DNA of 64,000 nt from NCBI GenBank assembly GCA_012514315.1, contig JAAZAN010000087.1, forward strand, positions 29,725-93,724, given 5' to 3'. The DNA comes from Chloroflexota bacterium. GTDB lineage: Bacteria; Chloroflexota; Anaerolineae; B4-G1. The position numbers and the translations under genes were made by a program. Positions 42,046-49,401 of this stretch are shown piece by piece (position 1 is the first letter of the stretch; every line of letters begins with the position of its first letter). The notes beneath the pieces were generated by a model. The model saw nothing but the letters and a program-made list of their open reading frames with translations. It was not told the origin of the DNA and searched no databases.

Positions 42046-42049
42046 TATG

Positions 42050-42071
42050 CTCCCGCATCGCGATGCGGGAG
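42050..42071 (+). terminator. Palindromic hairpin after secG
   Basis: CTCCCGCATCG directly followed by CGATGCGGGAG forms a perfect stem of at least 9 bp. It lies 5 bp past the secG stop. No T-run follows, so it may be a weak terminator or RNA-end protector; read-through to the next gene is possible. Confidence 0.6.
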
Positions 42072-42117
42072 ACATGTCCCAACTATACGGCGTCCTATTC
42101 CGCTGTCTGAGCGGGCC

Positions 42118-43824
42118 TTGGGCGCACGGGAGTCTCCACGACCTGTGACGCGTCATATCCGTTGGCAGATCCTCCTCATTGTCCTCGGAGCAGTGTTGGT
42201 TGCTGTCCTCTTGGCGTACCTGGCGCTCAAGTACACTACGGTGCTACGTCCCGGGTACGGCGGCACATATGTCGAGGGAGCGATCGGTTCTCCACAGTAC
42301 GTCAATCCGTTGCTGAGTGGGTATAACCAGACCGATCGTGATATCTGCGCGTTGGTGTTCAGCGGCCTCACAAGAATGAGCGAACGAGGCGAGGTGGTGC
42401 CCGATATGGCCCGTGGGTGGGATGTGTCGCCTGATGGCCTCACATATACCTTCTACCTCCGATCCAATCTGTTCTGGCACGATGGCACGCCGCTCACAGC
42501 AGACGATGTGCTGTTCACAATCCAGCTGTTGCAGGACCCTACGTTTCCGGGATCACCGGACCTGGGGCTTACGCTGTGGCATATGGTGACGGCTGAGAAG
42601 CTGGACCGACGGACAGTGCGCTTCACGCTGGCGGAGCCGTATGCGCCATTTCTGGACTACACGACGGTTGGTATCGTGCCGGCCCACGTGTTGACGGGTA
42701 CTTTGCCATCTGAATTGCCCGGAGCATCCTTCAATCTCAATCCGATCGGAAGTGGTCCATTCCAGCTGGAGGAGATTCAGGCGGAGGAAGGCGCCATTAC
42801 GGCGGTGACGCTGAAACTGGCGCCAACCTACTATCGGGATCGGCCCTATATCGACCGTGTGCAGTTCCGGTTCTATCCCAGTTTTCAGACGGCACTGAAC
42901 GCGTTTGAGGCGGGTGAGGTGGAGGCGATATCGCGTGTGCCGGCGGCTGATATCGATAGAGCACGTGCGGTTCCGAACCTCTCGCTCTTCTCGACGCACA
43001 TGGCGCGGTACAGCATGATCCTGCTTAACCAGCAGCGGGATGATCTGCCGTTCTTCCGGGAAGCCGAGGTCCGTCAGGCACTGCTGTATGCGATCGACCG
43101 GCAGGGGATCATCGATCGAGTCTATCGAGGCTATGCCATTGTTCCCGATAGTCCCGTCATGCCGGGCACGTGGGCCTATAAGGACGATGTAAAGGAGTAC
43201 GACTACGATCCCGATCTCGCTGAACAGACGCTGAATGATGCGGGCTGGTTCCGGCAGGCTGTGGGGGACCGCATTCGACGCAAGCAGGGCGCCTGGTTCG
43301 AGTTCACGTTGCTCGCGTCCAGCCAGCCCGACAAGACAGCGGTGGCACAGGAAATCGCTGAGGAGTGGCGCACACTCGGAATCTCAGTTACAGTGCAGAC
43401 AGCGTCCGCGATCGAAGTGCGTCAGGCCCTCGAGATGCGCGAGTTCGACGCGATACTGGTTGACCTGACGGCGCCGGGCGACCCCGATCCCTATCCTCTG
43501 TGGCACGAGACGCAGGTCTCGAGTGGACAGAACTACAGTGGTTTCGTGCATCGTCGAATCAGCGAGGTGATCGAGCAAGCGCGCGTAGTGAATAGTCGGA
43601 ACATGCGGGAGGAGCTCTACTATGAGTTCCAGGACCTGTTCGCGGAGGAGGTCCCGGCGCTCCTGCTGTCCATTCCGGTCTACACCTATGGAGTGGATAG
43701 CAGTGTCAACGGCGTGCAGATCGGCCCTCTGACCTATCCCTCCGATCGTTTTCGAACTATCGGCCAGTGGTGGATCGTCCCGCGTAGGGTGTTCACCAGC
43801 GAGACCGAAGCTGGGCTGCCTTGA
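42118..43824 (+). CDS. Extracytoplasmic peptide/oligopeptide-binding protein (SBP family 5)
   Basis: About 568 residues (TTG 42118; GTG 42145 is an alternative). An N-terminal hydrophobic helix (ILLIVLGAVLVAVLLAYLAL) is an uncleaved anchor or signal peptide. The body is a solute-binding family 5 domain: EGAIGSPQYVNPLLSGYNQTD, LVFSGLTRMSERGEVVPDMA, GLTYTFYLRSNLFWHDGTPL and VRQALLYAIDRQGIIDRVY are the usual landmarks. Such proteins capture peptides or nickel for Opp/Dpp ABC transporters. No permease or ATPase genes accompany it, so it is an orphan subunit here. It has no Cys lipobox. Its stop codon overlaps the -35 box of the tRNA-Leu promoter. Confidence 0.88.
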   Translation: MGARESPRPVTRHIRWQILLIVLGAVLVAVLLAYLALKYTTVLRPGYGGTYVEGAIGSPQYVNPLLSGYNQTDRDICALVFSGLTRMSERGEVVPDMARGWDVSPDGLTYTFYLRSNLFWHDGTPLTADDVLFTIQLLQDPTFPGSPDLGLTLWHMVTAEKLDRRTVRFTLAEPYAPFLDYTTVGIVPAHVLTGTLPSELPGASFNLNPIGSGPFQLEEIQAEEGAITAVTLKLAPTYYRDRPYIDRVQFRFYPSFQTALNAFEAGEVEAISRVPAADIDRARAVPNLSLFSTHMARYSMILLNQQRDDLPFFREAEVRQALLYAIDRQGIIDRVYRGYAIVPDSPVMPGTWAYKDDVKEYDYDPDLAEQTLNDAGWFRQAVGDRIRRKQGAWFEFTLLASSQPDKTAVAQEIAEEWRTLGISVTVQTASAIEVRQALEMREFDAILVDLTAPGDPDPYPLWHETQVSSGQNYSGFVHRRISEVIEQARVVNSRNMREELYYEFQDLFAEEVPALLLSIPVYTYGVDSSVNGVQIGPLTYPSDRFRTIGQWWIVPRRVFTSETEAGLP

Positions 43825-43848
43825 CAACATCCTGGTTTTGTGTAGAAT
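43821..43848 (+). promoter_or_regulatory. Promoter of tRNA-Leu
   Basis: TTGACA (43821-43826), a 16-bp spacer and TAGAAT (43843-43848). The TGA stop codon of the upstream SBP gene is part of the -35 box. Confidence 0.8.
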
Positions 43849-43871
43849 ATAGCTAGTTGCTGACATAGTGA

Positions 43872-43955
43872 GCCGAAGTGGCGGAACTGGCAGACGCGCC
43901 ACGTTCAGGGCGTGGTGGGCTTATGTCCATGTGGGTTCAAATCCCACCTTCGGCA
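43872..43955 (+). tRNA. tRNA-Leu (CAG)
   Basis: 84 nt, CCA not encoded. Acceptor GCCGAAG pairs with CTTCGGC (7 bp). The anticodon arm is CCACG-TTCAGGG-CGTGG with anticodon CAG (decodes CUG). A long variable arm (TGGGCTTATGTCCA) marks a class II tRNA, and the T arm is GTGGG-TTCAAAT-CCCAC. No terminator follows; an FtsB-like gene lies about 130 bp downstream and may be co-transcribed. Confidence 0.97.
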
Positions 43956-44083
43956 TCTGAGAAGCTGTTGGAATTGTCCTCAGGTTGTCGTTGCTAAGCA
44001 CCTGTCGGGTGCTGTCGAGCTTGACATCGGATTCGCGGAAGCCTCCGTTCCGCCCGGTCAGGTTGTGCGTCGAGGTATGCATT

Positions 44084-44497
44084 ATGGCGCTCCTCAAGCT
44101 CAATCTCAGTCGAGATCGGTTAGTATTGGGCGCGAGTGTGGTCCTCGCTCTGTTCGTAGTGGGTGCTACGGCTTTCGCTTTCTGGCAGCAGATAGCACTG
44201 TCGCGACAGATGCGATTGGAGACTGGACGCCTGGTGCAGATTCTCGAGGGGGAGCAGAAGCGGCATGAGGCGCTGCTGGCTCAACTGGCCTATGTGCGTT
44301 CGGAGGAATATCTCGAGCGCTGGGCGCGCGAGGAAGCCCGGATGGTGAAGCCGGGTGAGGTCCTCGTGATGTTAATGAGGGACGAAGTGGGGGAACCGAA
44401 TCCGCAGGTACTGCCTGCTGCGACGGTGGAAAGTGGCCCCAAACCGGTCTGGGTCAGGTTTCTGGAGTTGTTTCTTGGGCCAGCCGACTGGCCTTGA
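44084..44497 (+). CDS. FtsB/DivIC-like septum formation initiator protein
   Basis: 137 residues starting at ATG 44084, with GAGG upstream; the longer frame would run back towards the tRNA-Leu gene. A single N-terminal transmembrane helix (LVLGASVVLALFVVGATAFAFW) is followed by a coiled coil (about 32-65: QIALSRQMRLETGRLVQIL, EGEQKRHEALLAQLAYVRS) and then the DivIC/FtsB-like SEEYLERWAREEARMVKPGEVLV. This single-span protein with an outside coiled coil joins FtsL and FtsQ at the division septum in other bacteria. The C-terminal 30 residues are variable. Its TGA stop forms part of the -35 box of the initiator tRNA promoter. Confidence 0.8.
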   Translation: MALLKLNLSRDRLVLGASVVLALFVVGATAFAFWQQIALSRQMRLETGRLVQILEGEQKRHEALLAQLAYVRSEEYLERWAREEARMVKPGEVLVMLMRDEVGEPNPQVLPAATVESGPKPVWVRFLELFLGPADWP

Positions 44498-44522
44498 CGA
44501 TCCGATCGGATTGGTGTATAAT
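44494..44522 (+). promoter_or_regulatory. Promoter of initiator tRNA-Met
   Basis: TTGACG (44494-44499), a 17-bp spacer and TATAAT (44517-44522). The TGA stop codon of the FtsB-like gene is embedded in the -35 box, as at tRNA-Leu. Confidence 0.85.
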
Positions 44523-44533
44523 ACCGAAGTCGA

Positions 44534-44605
44534 TGCGGGGTAGAGCAGAGGCAGCTCGTCGGGCTCATAACCCGGAGGTCCCAGGTTCGAATCCTGGCCC
44601 CGCTA
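44534..44605 (+). tRNA. Initiator tRNA-fMet (CAT)
   Basis: 72 nt, CCA not encoded. Position 1 is U and position 72 is U (a mismatch) while 2-71, 3-70 and the rest of the acceptor (GCGGGG/CCCCGC) pair, which is the unpaired 1-72 hallmark of initiator tRNAs, but with U-U in place of the usual C-A. The anticodon stem ends in GGG/CCC (GGG-CTCATAA-CCC), the other initiator hallmark. The T arm is CCAGG-TTCGAAT-CCTGG. Confidence 0.95.
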
Positions 44606-44612
44606 CTATATA

Positions 44613-44654
44613 GACCGTCAGGCAAGCCCATGTAGTCTGCCTGGCGGTCTTTTG
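44613..44654 (+). terminator. Intrinsic terminator of initiator tRNA-Met
   Basis: GACCGTCAGGCA (44613-44624) pairs with TGCCTGGCGGTC (44638-44649), 12 bp including one G-T pair, followed by TTTTG. It lies 8 nt downstream of the tRNA. The rest of the gap to 44861 holds nothing I can identify. Confidence 0.88.
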
Positions 44655-44861
44655 TTCCCGTTCCCAATAACTCGATGGCTGTTGCACCTGAGTAATAAGG
44701 ATGGATCGCAGCGATTGGCGGCGTCCGAGTGACTCGAACCAGCGTGAGGTGACGACCAGCCCGTTGTCAGGACCGAGGTAATCGGCTCCCATTGTTGGGC
44801 GCCAACTGGCCCACAGGCGCGCGTGCTCCGCAATGACGGGATGCCAGTGTGGGCCGGCGAG

Positions 44862-45887
44862 TCATCGTGCCCGCCTGCGCCGTCCCAGATCGTACAGACC
44901 ACCTGCGATGAAGGGCAATACGACTATGCCCAGTGCGAAGATGCTGTAGAGTGCCAGCATCTCTAGAAAGCCGCCGAATCTGGGAGTGTGCGCCGGGATG
45001 CCGGCCGGCAGATCCAGCATCATGTATTCAGCGATGTAGGCCCAGGCCAATCCTGCGGCGAGGCTGGAGCCCAGTGTCACCCACAACGCTGTCCGTAGTC
45101 TGCCAATGCGGATGATAGCGCCGGTGGCTAGCGCGGCCAGTGATCCCACACCTAGCGTCAGCCAACCCTCGACAGGGTTAGGGATGAACTCCAGCATCAT
45201 CGTGCTTAGCAAGGGGAACAGGAAGGCGATCGAAAGCAGCCCATGCAGCCGTGATTTCGACACGATGATCAGGTATCCGAAGACGCAGAACAGAATCCAA
45301 CCGACGAATGCGGCGTTGGTGTAGCGCCAGGACTCCTTCAGGTTGAGGCTTTCAATGGTGAGGCCTATGGCGACAAGCGATACCCAGGTTCCATAGAGAT
45401 ACCAGCTTGCACTCCATAGCGGCCAACCACGCTGCCAGGCATAGACCAGTGTGCCGACTACGCAGAGCGCCAGCCCTGCGCCAATCATCCCGACAGCCGT
45501 TTGCGAGGCCTGTTGTATCTGCAGGAACCCACACTTGCTGCCTCCAACCAAGATGCCCATCAACAGGTGAGGTAGTCCGGCCAGGGAGGCTGCTGCCCAT
45601 GCGCTGGGTTGTTGCTCTCCGGCTCGGACCTCCCTGGAATGCCCCAGAGTGCTCATTCGAGACTCCTCTTGCCTGATGGCGAGCCAATGTTGGCGTAGTG
45701 CGCTGCCAGGCAGGTCCCTGAGTTCGCGCAGAAGGAACCTCAAGGAAGCGCTGGCTCCTGGTCGCGCTTCCATGGCCTGCTCGAAGACGACGGTCATCTC
45801 GTCGCGAAAGACTGCGCGGAATCCCTGAGGGTAGATCCCCAGAATCCGCGTGTAGATCCGCTTGTAGATCTCAATCCATCGACTCAT
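44862..45887 (-). CDS. Multi-pass membrane protein, PadR-associated
   Basis: 341 residues. ATG 45887 overlaps the stop of the upstream membrane gene as ATGA, so the much longer open frame is rejected. The first 75 residues are cytosolic and include YTRILGIYPQGFRAVFRDEM followed by a VFEQAMEA helix, a motif common at the N-terminus of proteins coded beside PadR regulators in Acidobacteria and Chloroflexi. About six transmembrane helices follow. No ABC or enzymatic motifs are visible. It is translated with the gene upstream. I do not recognise a function. Confidence 0.7.
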   Translation of the reverse strand: MSRWIEIYKRIYTRILGIYPQGFRAVFRDEMTVVFEQAMEARPGASASLRFLLRELRDLPGSALRQHWLAIRQEESRMSTLGHSREVRAGEQQPSAWAAASLAGLPHLLMGILVGGSKCGFLQIQQASQTAVGMIGAGLALCVVGTLVYAWQRGWPLWSASWYLYGTWVSLVAIGLTIESLNLKESWRYTNAAFVGWILFCVFGYLIIVSKSRLHGLLSIAFLFPLLSTMMLEFIPNPVEGWLTLGVGSLAALATGAIIRIGRLRTALWVTLGSSLAAGLAWAYIAEYMMLDLPAGIPAHTPRFGGFLEMLALYSIFALGIVVLPFIAGGLYDLGRRRRAR

Positions 45888-46765
45888 ATGACGCCAGGGC
45901 TCTCGTTGGGGGGTACGCTGGCTGTCGCAGGGCGGGTGGCTCGGTTCAGCAGCGCTGGAACTACCATAATGAACATCACCCACGCCCATTCTGTCAAAGT
46001 ACGCCAGAACTCGAATCGGCCGTAGGTCTCGTACTGGAGGCCGTGGAAGGCTCCCCATACCTGTAAAGGAACGAGATACCACTTGCCGACAGCGGCAAGC
46101 AGGTAGGTAAGTGTCACTCCAGACAGGAGCGCAATACATCGTCGGCACTTGCTTGCACTCATAAGATAACCCCAGGCTCCCAGAGCCAGGCAAACCAGGC
46201 AGGCGATCCTCCAGAGTTCGTCGAAGACGTATCCCTCAAATATCAGCTCCAGACGGATCACCACCCCTCCGAATAGCATGTACGAAAGTAAGGTTCCATC
46301 CAGGCGGACGCGTCCGGCGAGCGGGTTGGTGGATGACCAGGCATTCAGGAACAGAATCAAGAGCGCAATGAAGGCACACACAAGGAGCCAATTGAAGCTC
46401 GACATCAAGGTCTGGTAGAGGACACGGACCTGCAGGGTGCGAGATGAGTAGTCAATGACCGCCTGGATATCTGAGTAGAAGAGGTCCCATATGCGCCAAG
46501 CAGGCCCCAGCATGATGAGTGTGGTGATCGCAACACCCAGGTACGGAACAGCCCAACGAGGAACACCGTGCTTCAGTCCGATCGCGAGAACGACAAGGAT
46601 CATGATGAGTGAAACGATAGAGACAGCTCCACCGAGCCCGCTGTTTGCGGATTGATGTCGGGATGCGAACTGCAGCAGAGACGGTAGCATGGGGAGGACG
46701 AAGAGCGCCAGACCTGCAAGCAACTCTCTGCCAGTGGGCGTCGGCGAGACCGAATCCTGCTTCAT
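45884..46765 (-). CDS. Multi-pass membrane protein of unknown function
   Basis: 293 residues from ATG 46765, which has AAGGA 8 nt upstream; the longer start lacks this signal. Seven or eight hydrophobic segments span the whole length, starting with LLAGLALFVLPMLPSLLQFA. There are no recognisable catalytic motifs. Its stop overlaps the start of the next membrane gene (ATGA). It lies 173 bp after the PadR gene. The trio resembles PadR-controlled membrane-stress or export modules, but the pump part is absent. Confidence 0.65.
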   Translation of the reverse strand: MKQDSVSPTPTGRELLAGLALFVLPMLPSLLQFASRHQSANSGLGGAVSIVSLIMILVVLAIGLKHGVPRWAVPYLGVAITTLIMLGPAWRIWDLFYSDIQAVIDYSSRTLQVRVLYQTLMSSFNWLLVCAFIALLILFLNAWSSTNPLAGRVRLDGTLLSYMLFGGVVIRLELIFEGYVFDELWRIACLVCLALGAWGYLMSASKCRRCIALLSGVTLTYLLAAVGKWYLVPLQVWGAFHGLQYETYGRFEFWRTLTEWAWVMFIMVVPALLNRATRPATASVPPNESPGVI

Positions 46766-46938
46766 TCGGATAATCCTTCTGCCCGAAAGTGTCCGCGCCC
46801 AACTCAACCATAAGGGTCGCGGCTTACGTGTCCCTGAGACGCCCCGGCTTGAGGCCGCCTGACTGCCTGCCAGATCAGAGGCTACTTCTTCACGAGCGGA
46901 GCATTACCGGACTATTGTCAAGCCGCATATCCCACCGT

Positions 46939-47295
46939 CTATCGCGCCTCGTCTGCAGTCTGAGCCAGCGCCACACTGACCAGCTTGTCGAGGCGCCGGA
47001 CCTCGGCGTTTAGCGCCCGGCGGCCCTGTTCGGTGAGTGCGTAGGCTTTGCGCGCGCGTATCGTTTCGTTGGGCAGCGGATCACTGACGCGTTGGATCCA
47101 GCCATCATCGAGCAATCGTTTGACTGCTCCGTACAATGTGCCGGTGCTCAACTGCACCCGACCCTCGCTCAAGGCTTCGACCTCTTTCAGGATGGCATAG
47201 CCGTGCTTGGGGCCCGGTGCAAGGCTCAGCAGGATGAGGAAGGTGGGCTCCCTGAGAGGCAGTCGGGAAGCAATACCGTCCATATATGTCACCAT
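46939..47295 (-). CDS. PadR-family transcriptional regulator
   Basis: 118 residues, typical of PadR subfamily 2. Winged-helix motifs include LREPTFLILLSLAPGPKHGYAI, LSTGTLYGAVKRLLDDGWI and RKAYALTEQGRRALNAE, followed by a short C-terminal dimerisation helix. GTG/ATG starts lie at 47295 (ATG) and 47283 (ATG). An ATGTCG-N5-CGACAT palindrome overlaps its own -10 box, so it is probably autorepressed. The two membrane proteins downstream are the likely targets. The inducing signal is unknown. Confidence 0.92.
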   Translation of the reverse strand: MVTYMDGIASRLPLREPTFLILLSLAPGPKHGYAILKEVEALSEGRVQLSTGTLYGAVKRLLDDGWIQRVSDPLPNETIRARKAYALTEQGRRALNAEVRRLDKLVSVALAQTADEAR

Positions 47296-47300
47296 TCGAT

Positions 47301-47317
47301 ATGTCGCATACCGACAT
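47301..47317. promoter_or_regulatory. Palindromic PadR operator
   Basis: ATGTCG (47301-47306), 5 nt, CGACAT (47312-47317), a perfect inverted repeat of the ATGT-ACAT type bound by PadR proteins. It overlaps the -10 box of the padR promoter and lies just upstream of the start codon. Confidence 0.75.
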
Positions 47318-47344
47318 TATATCAGGTAGAGTAGTGTCTGTCAA
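47316..47344 (-). promoter_or_regulatory. Consensus sigma70 promoter of the padR operon
   Basis: On the minus strand: TTGACA (47344-47339), a 17-bp spacer and TATAAT (47321-47316), identical to the consensus. The operator at 47301-47317 overlaps its -10 end, so repressor binding would block it. Confidence 0.9.
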
Positions 47345-47428
47345 GCGATTTCCACATGATTCGCTGAATGATGACCCTCAGGTGGAGCCAATTGGGTGAG
47401 TGGGGCAATAGCGAGGAAAGCCTGGTGG

Positions 47429-48022
47429 TTAGTCTTGCTGTGACGATGCCTCAGCGCTCAGCCTCGCGACCCACTCGGCCAATGCTTCCAGCAGTCTTCG
47501 AACGAACCTGCGCGAGGTCTCGTCCACGAGGCGGCCATGCTCGTCGAAACGCTCCCTGGCCCGCCCGACGAGTACTTCGGGGTGGTTGAGTACCAGCATA
47601 TTCGTGAAGGCGCAGACCTGTCGGAGGTGCATCTGAGCACGTGCGGTGCCCGTGTTCCCTGTGGATGCCCCCATCAGGGCGACGGGTTTCCCGCTCAGGG
47701 GTGACGTGCGCGGCGGCACGGAGGCCCAGTCGATGGCGTTCTTTAGCACGCCGGTGATGGAGTGGTTGTACTCCGGGGAGGCGAGCAAGAGCGCGTCCGA
47801 TGCGGCGATTGCGGCCTTCAAGCGCATCACCGGCTCAGGATCTCCGTCGGCCTGGACGTCCGCGTTGTAGAGCGGTATGGAGGCGATGTCAAAGATCTGG
47901 ATGGACACATGCTCTGGCGCCAGTTCCTGCGCCGCTCGCAGCAGAGCGCGATTATACGATCCAGCCCTCAGGCTACCGGCGATGCCCAGGATGCGGATGA
48001 CGGATCTCTGTGGATGGTCCAT
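47429..48022 (-). CDS. NADPH-dependent FMN reductase family protein
   Basis: 197 residues of the flavodoxin-like fold: ILGIAGSLRAGSYNRALLRAA (FMN phosphate loop), LLLASPEYNHSITGVLKNAIDW and KPVALMGASTGNTGTARAQ are the classic motifs of this family (chromate/azo/quinone reductases such as YieF). It uses NAD(P)H and bound FMN to reduce quinones or other acceptors in the cytosol. It lies 60 bp after rpiB on the minus strand; the substrate is not deducible. Confidence 0.93.
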   Translation of the reverse strand: MDHPQRSVIRILGIAGSLRAGSYNRALLRAAQELAPEHVSIQIFDIASIPLYNADVQADGDPEPVMRLKAAIAASDALLLASPEYNHSITGVLKNAIDWASVPPRTSPLSGKPVALMGASTGNTGTARAQMHLRQVCAFTNMLVLNHPEVLVGRARERFDEHGRLVDETSRRFVRRLLEALAEWVARLSAEASSQQD

Positions 48023-48082
48023 CAGAAAGGACTCCAGACTACGGAACAGCGAGGCTGGGCCGCGGCAGACTCAGTGTAGGAC

Positions 48083-48562
48083 TCATCCCGATTTCGTACA
48101 TCCAATCAACTCGCGTGCGGCCTCCAGCTCGATGTCGGCCAGCTTCTGTACTCGCCGCCTCAAATCAACATCGTCGCTGAACCGGGCGCCCACGAAGGAC
48201 TCCACGATGTCGCGGGCGAGCCACGCACCGATGATCTTGCCGCCCAGACACAGTACATTCATGTCGTCATGTTCGACGCCCTGATGAGCGGAGTGCACAT
48301 CGTGACAGACTCCTGCACGAATGCCGGGCAGTTTGTTCGCTGCGATAGCCGCGCCAATCCCGGTCCCACATAAAAGGATGCCGCGGTCCGCCTTGCCCTG
48401 TCGGACGGAGTTGCAGACGAGGCGAGCGATATCTGGGAAGTCGACCGGATCTGGATCATAGCTACCGTGATCGATGATCTCGACCTCCAGCCCAGCAAGT
48501 ATGCTCAGCAGATCGGACTTGAGTGGATAGCCAGCGTGGTCATTGCCAAATGCGATGATCAT
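48083..48562 (-). CDS. rpiB: RpiB/LacA/LacB family sugar-phosphate isomerase
   Basis: 159 residues from ATG 48562 with GGAGG upstream. Family motifs: IAFGNDHAGYPLKSDLL, DHGSYDPDPVDFPDIA, GILLCGTGIGAAIAANK (Cys active-site base, GTGIG) and DVHSAHQGVEHDDMNVLCLG. It isomerises ribose-5-P and ribulose-5-P (or, in related members, other pentose or hexose phosphates). The usual Rpi sequence at the Cys is LxCGTGIG, as here. It sits in a sugar cluster with PfkB, RraA-like and PepT genes. Confidence 0.92.
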   Translation of the reverse strand: MIIAFGNDHAGYPLKSDLLSILAGLEVEIIDHGSYDPDPVDFPDIARLVCNSVRQGKADRGILLCGTGIGAAIAANKLPGIRAGVCHDVHSAHQGVEHDDMNVLCLGGKIIGAWLARDIVESFVGARFSDDVDLRRRVQKLADIELEAARELIGCTKSG

Positions 48563-48607
48563 TGACCCTCCATACACCTCGGCGGCTTTCTGCTGATCAG
48601 GCTCAGG

Positions 48608-49300
48608 CTATCGGACACTGTCGTCCAGTTCCATACCCAAGCGCTCGTACAGCTTTCGACGGCCCACCTTATCCTGTAGCAGCTCGTGTTGGGCGTACTT
48701 GGCCACGTCCGGCGCTACTTTTCGGGGCACCACAATGACTCCGTCACCATCGGCCACAACCACGTCCCCGGGCTCGACGAGCACACCACCGACGACGACA
48801 GGAATGTCGAATGCGTCGAATTGTACTCTCCCCTGTACCATGCTCTGTGAGATGAAACGGGACCAGACAGGGATGCGCTGCATGATCAGCTCATCCGTGT
48901 CGCGGATGCCACCGTTGGTGACCAGTCCTCGCATCCCTTTGCCGAAACATTCCAGTGAGTTATTGGAGCCCATGATCCCGGCATCCATCTCGTACTGGTC
49001 CAGAATACAGAAGTCCCCCTCCTGGATCTCGGCAATCCAGGGGTAGGGGGAGACTTCCGCGTAGTACCATCGTGCCCACTCAGAGTACTGCTCCGGGGTG
49101 AGCGTGGGGACTGTGTCCGTGTAGGGAACGTAGCGAATGGTTTTGGCAATGCCCACCGCGCGTGTGCGGAACAGCGGGCGGATGTCAGGCGACATAGATC
49201 CGTGACTATGGAGCATCATCCAGTCCATGCCGTCGCGGACATCGGCAACCCTGAGATTCGAGAACATTTTTAGCAACTCTGTGCGGCCAACCGTGACCAT
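48608..49300 (-). CDS. RraA-like / HMG-HKG aldolase family protein
   Basis: 230 residues with the RraA fold: LRVADVRDGMDWMM at the N-terminus, the phosphate/oxyanion loop MGSNNSLECFGKGMRGLVTNGGIRD (the family motif reads G-x-x-N-x10-GxV-x-D-G-x-x-R-D), and VEPGDVVVADGDGVIVVPR. Members are 4-hydroxy-4-methyl-2-oxoglutarate aldolases, oxaloacetate decarboxylases or RNase E inhibitors. It has a GGGAG site before ATG 49300. Next to RpiB and a PfkB kinase, a role as a 2-keto-sugar-acid aldolase is plausible. Confidence 0.87.
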   Translation of the reverse strand: MVTVGRTELLKMFSNLRVADVRDGMDWMMLHSHGSMSPDIRPLFRTRAVGIAKTIRYVPYTDTVPTLTPEQYSEWARWYYAEVSPYPWIAEIQEGDFCILDQYEMDAGIMGSNNSLECFGKGMRGLVTNGGIRDTDELIMQRIPVWSRFISQSMVQGRVQFDAFDIPVVVGGVLVEPGDVVVADGDGVIVVPRKVAPDVAKYAQHELLQDKVGRRKLYERLGMELDDSVR

Positions 49301-49401
49301 ACTGGCAGCTCCCTTACTCTTTCCTCTCTATGATGTCCTGTACACAATGCGTAATCACTGACTATTGTATGTGAACAGGCCGTCCCCGCAAGTGATGCCT
49401 G

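Noticed and set aside
44606..44861. A gene between initiator tRNA-Met and the membrane protein
   Set aside because: Open frames here run through the tRNA or its terminator and have no family likeness.
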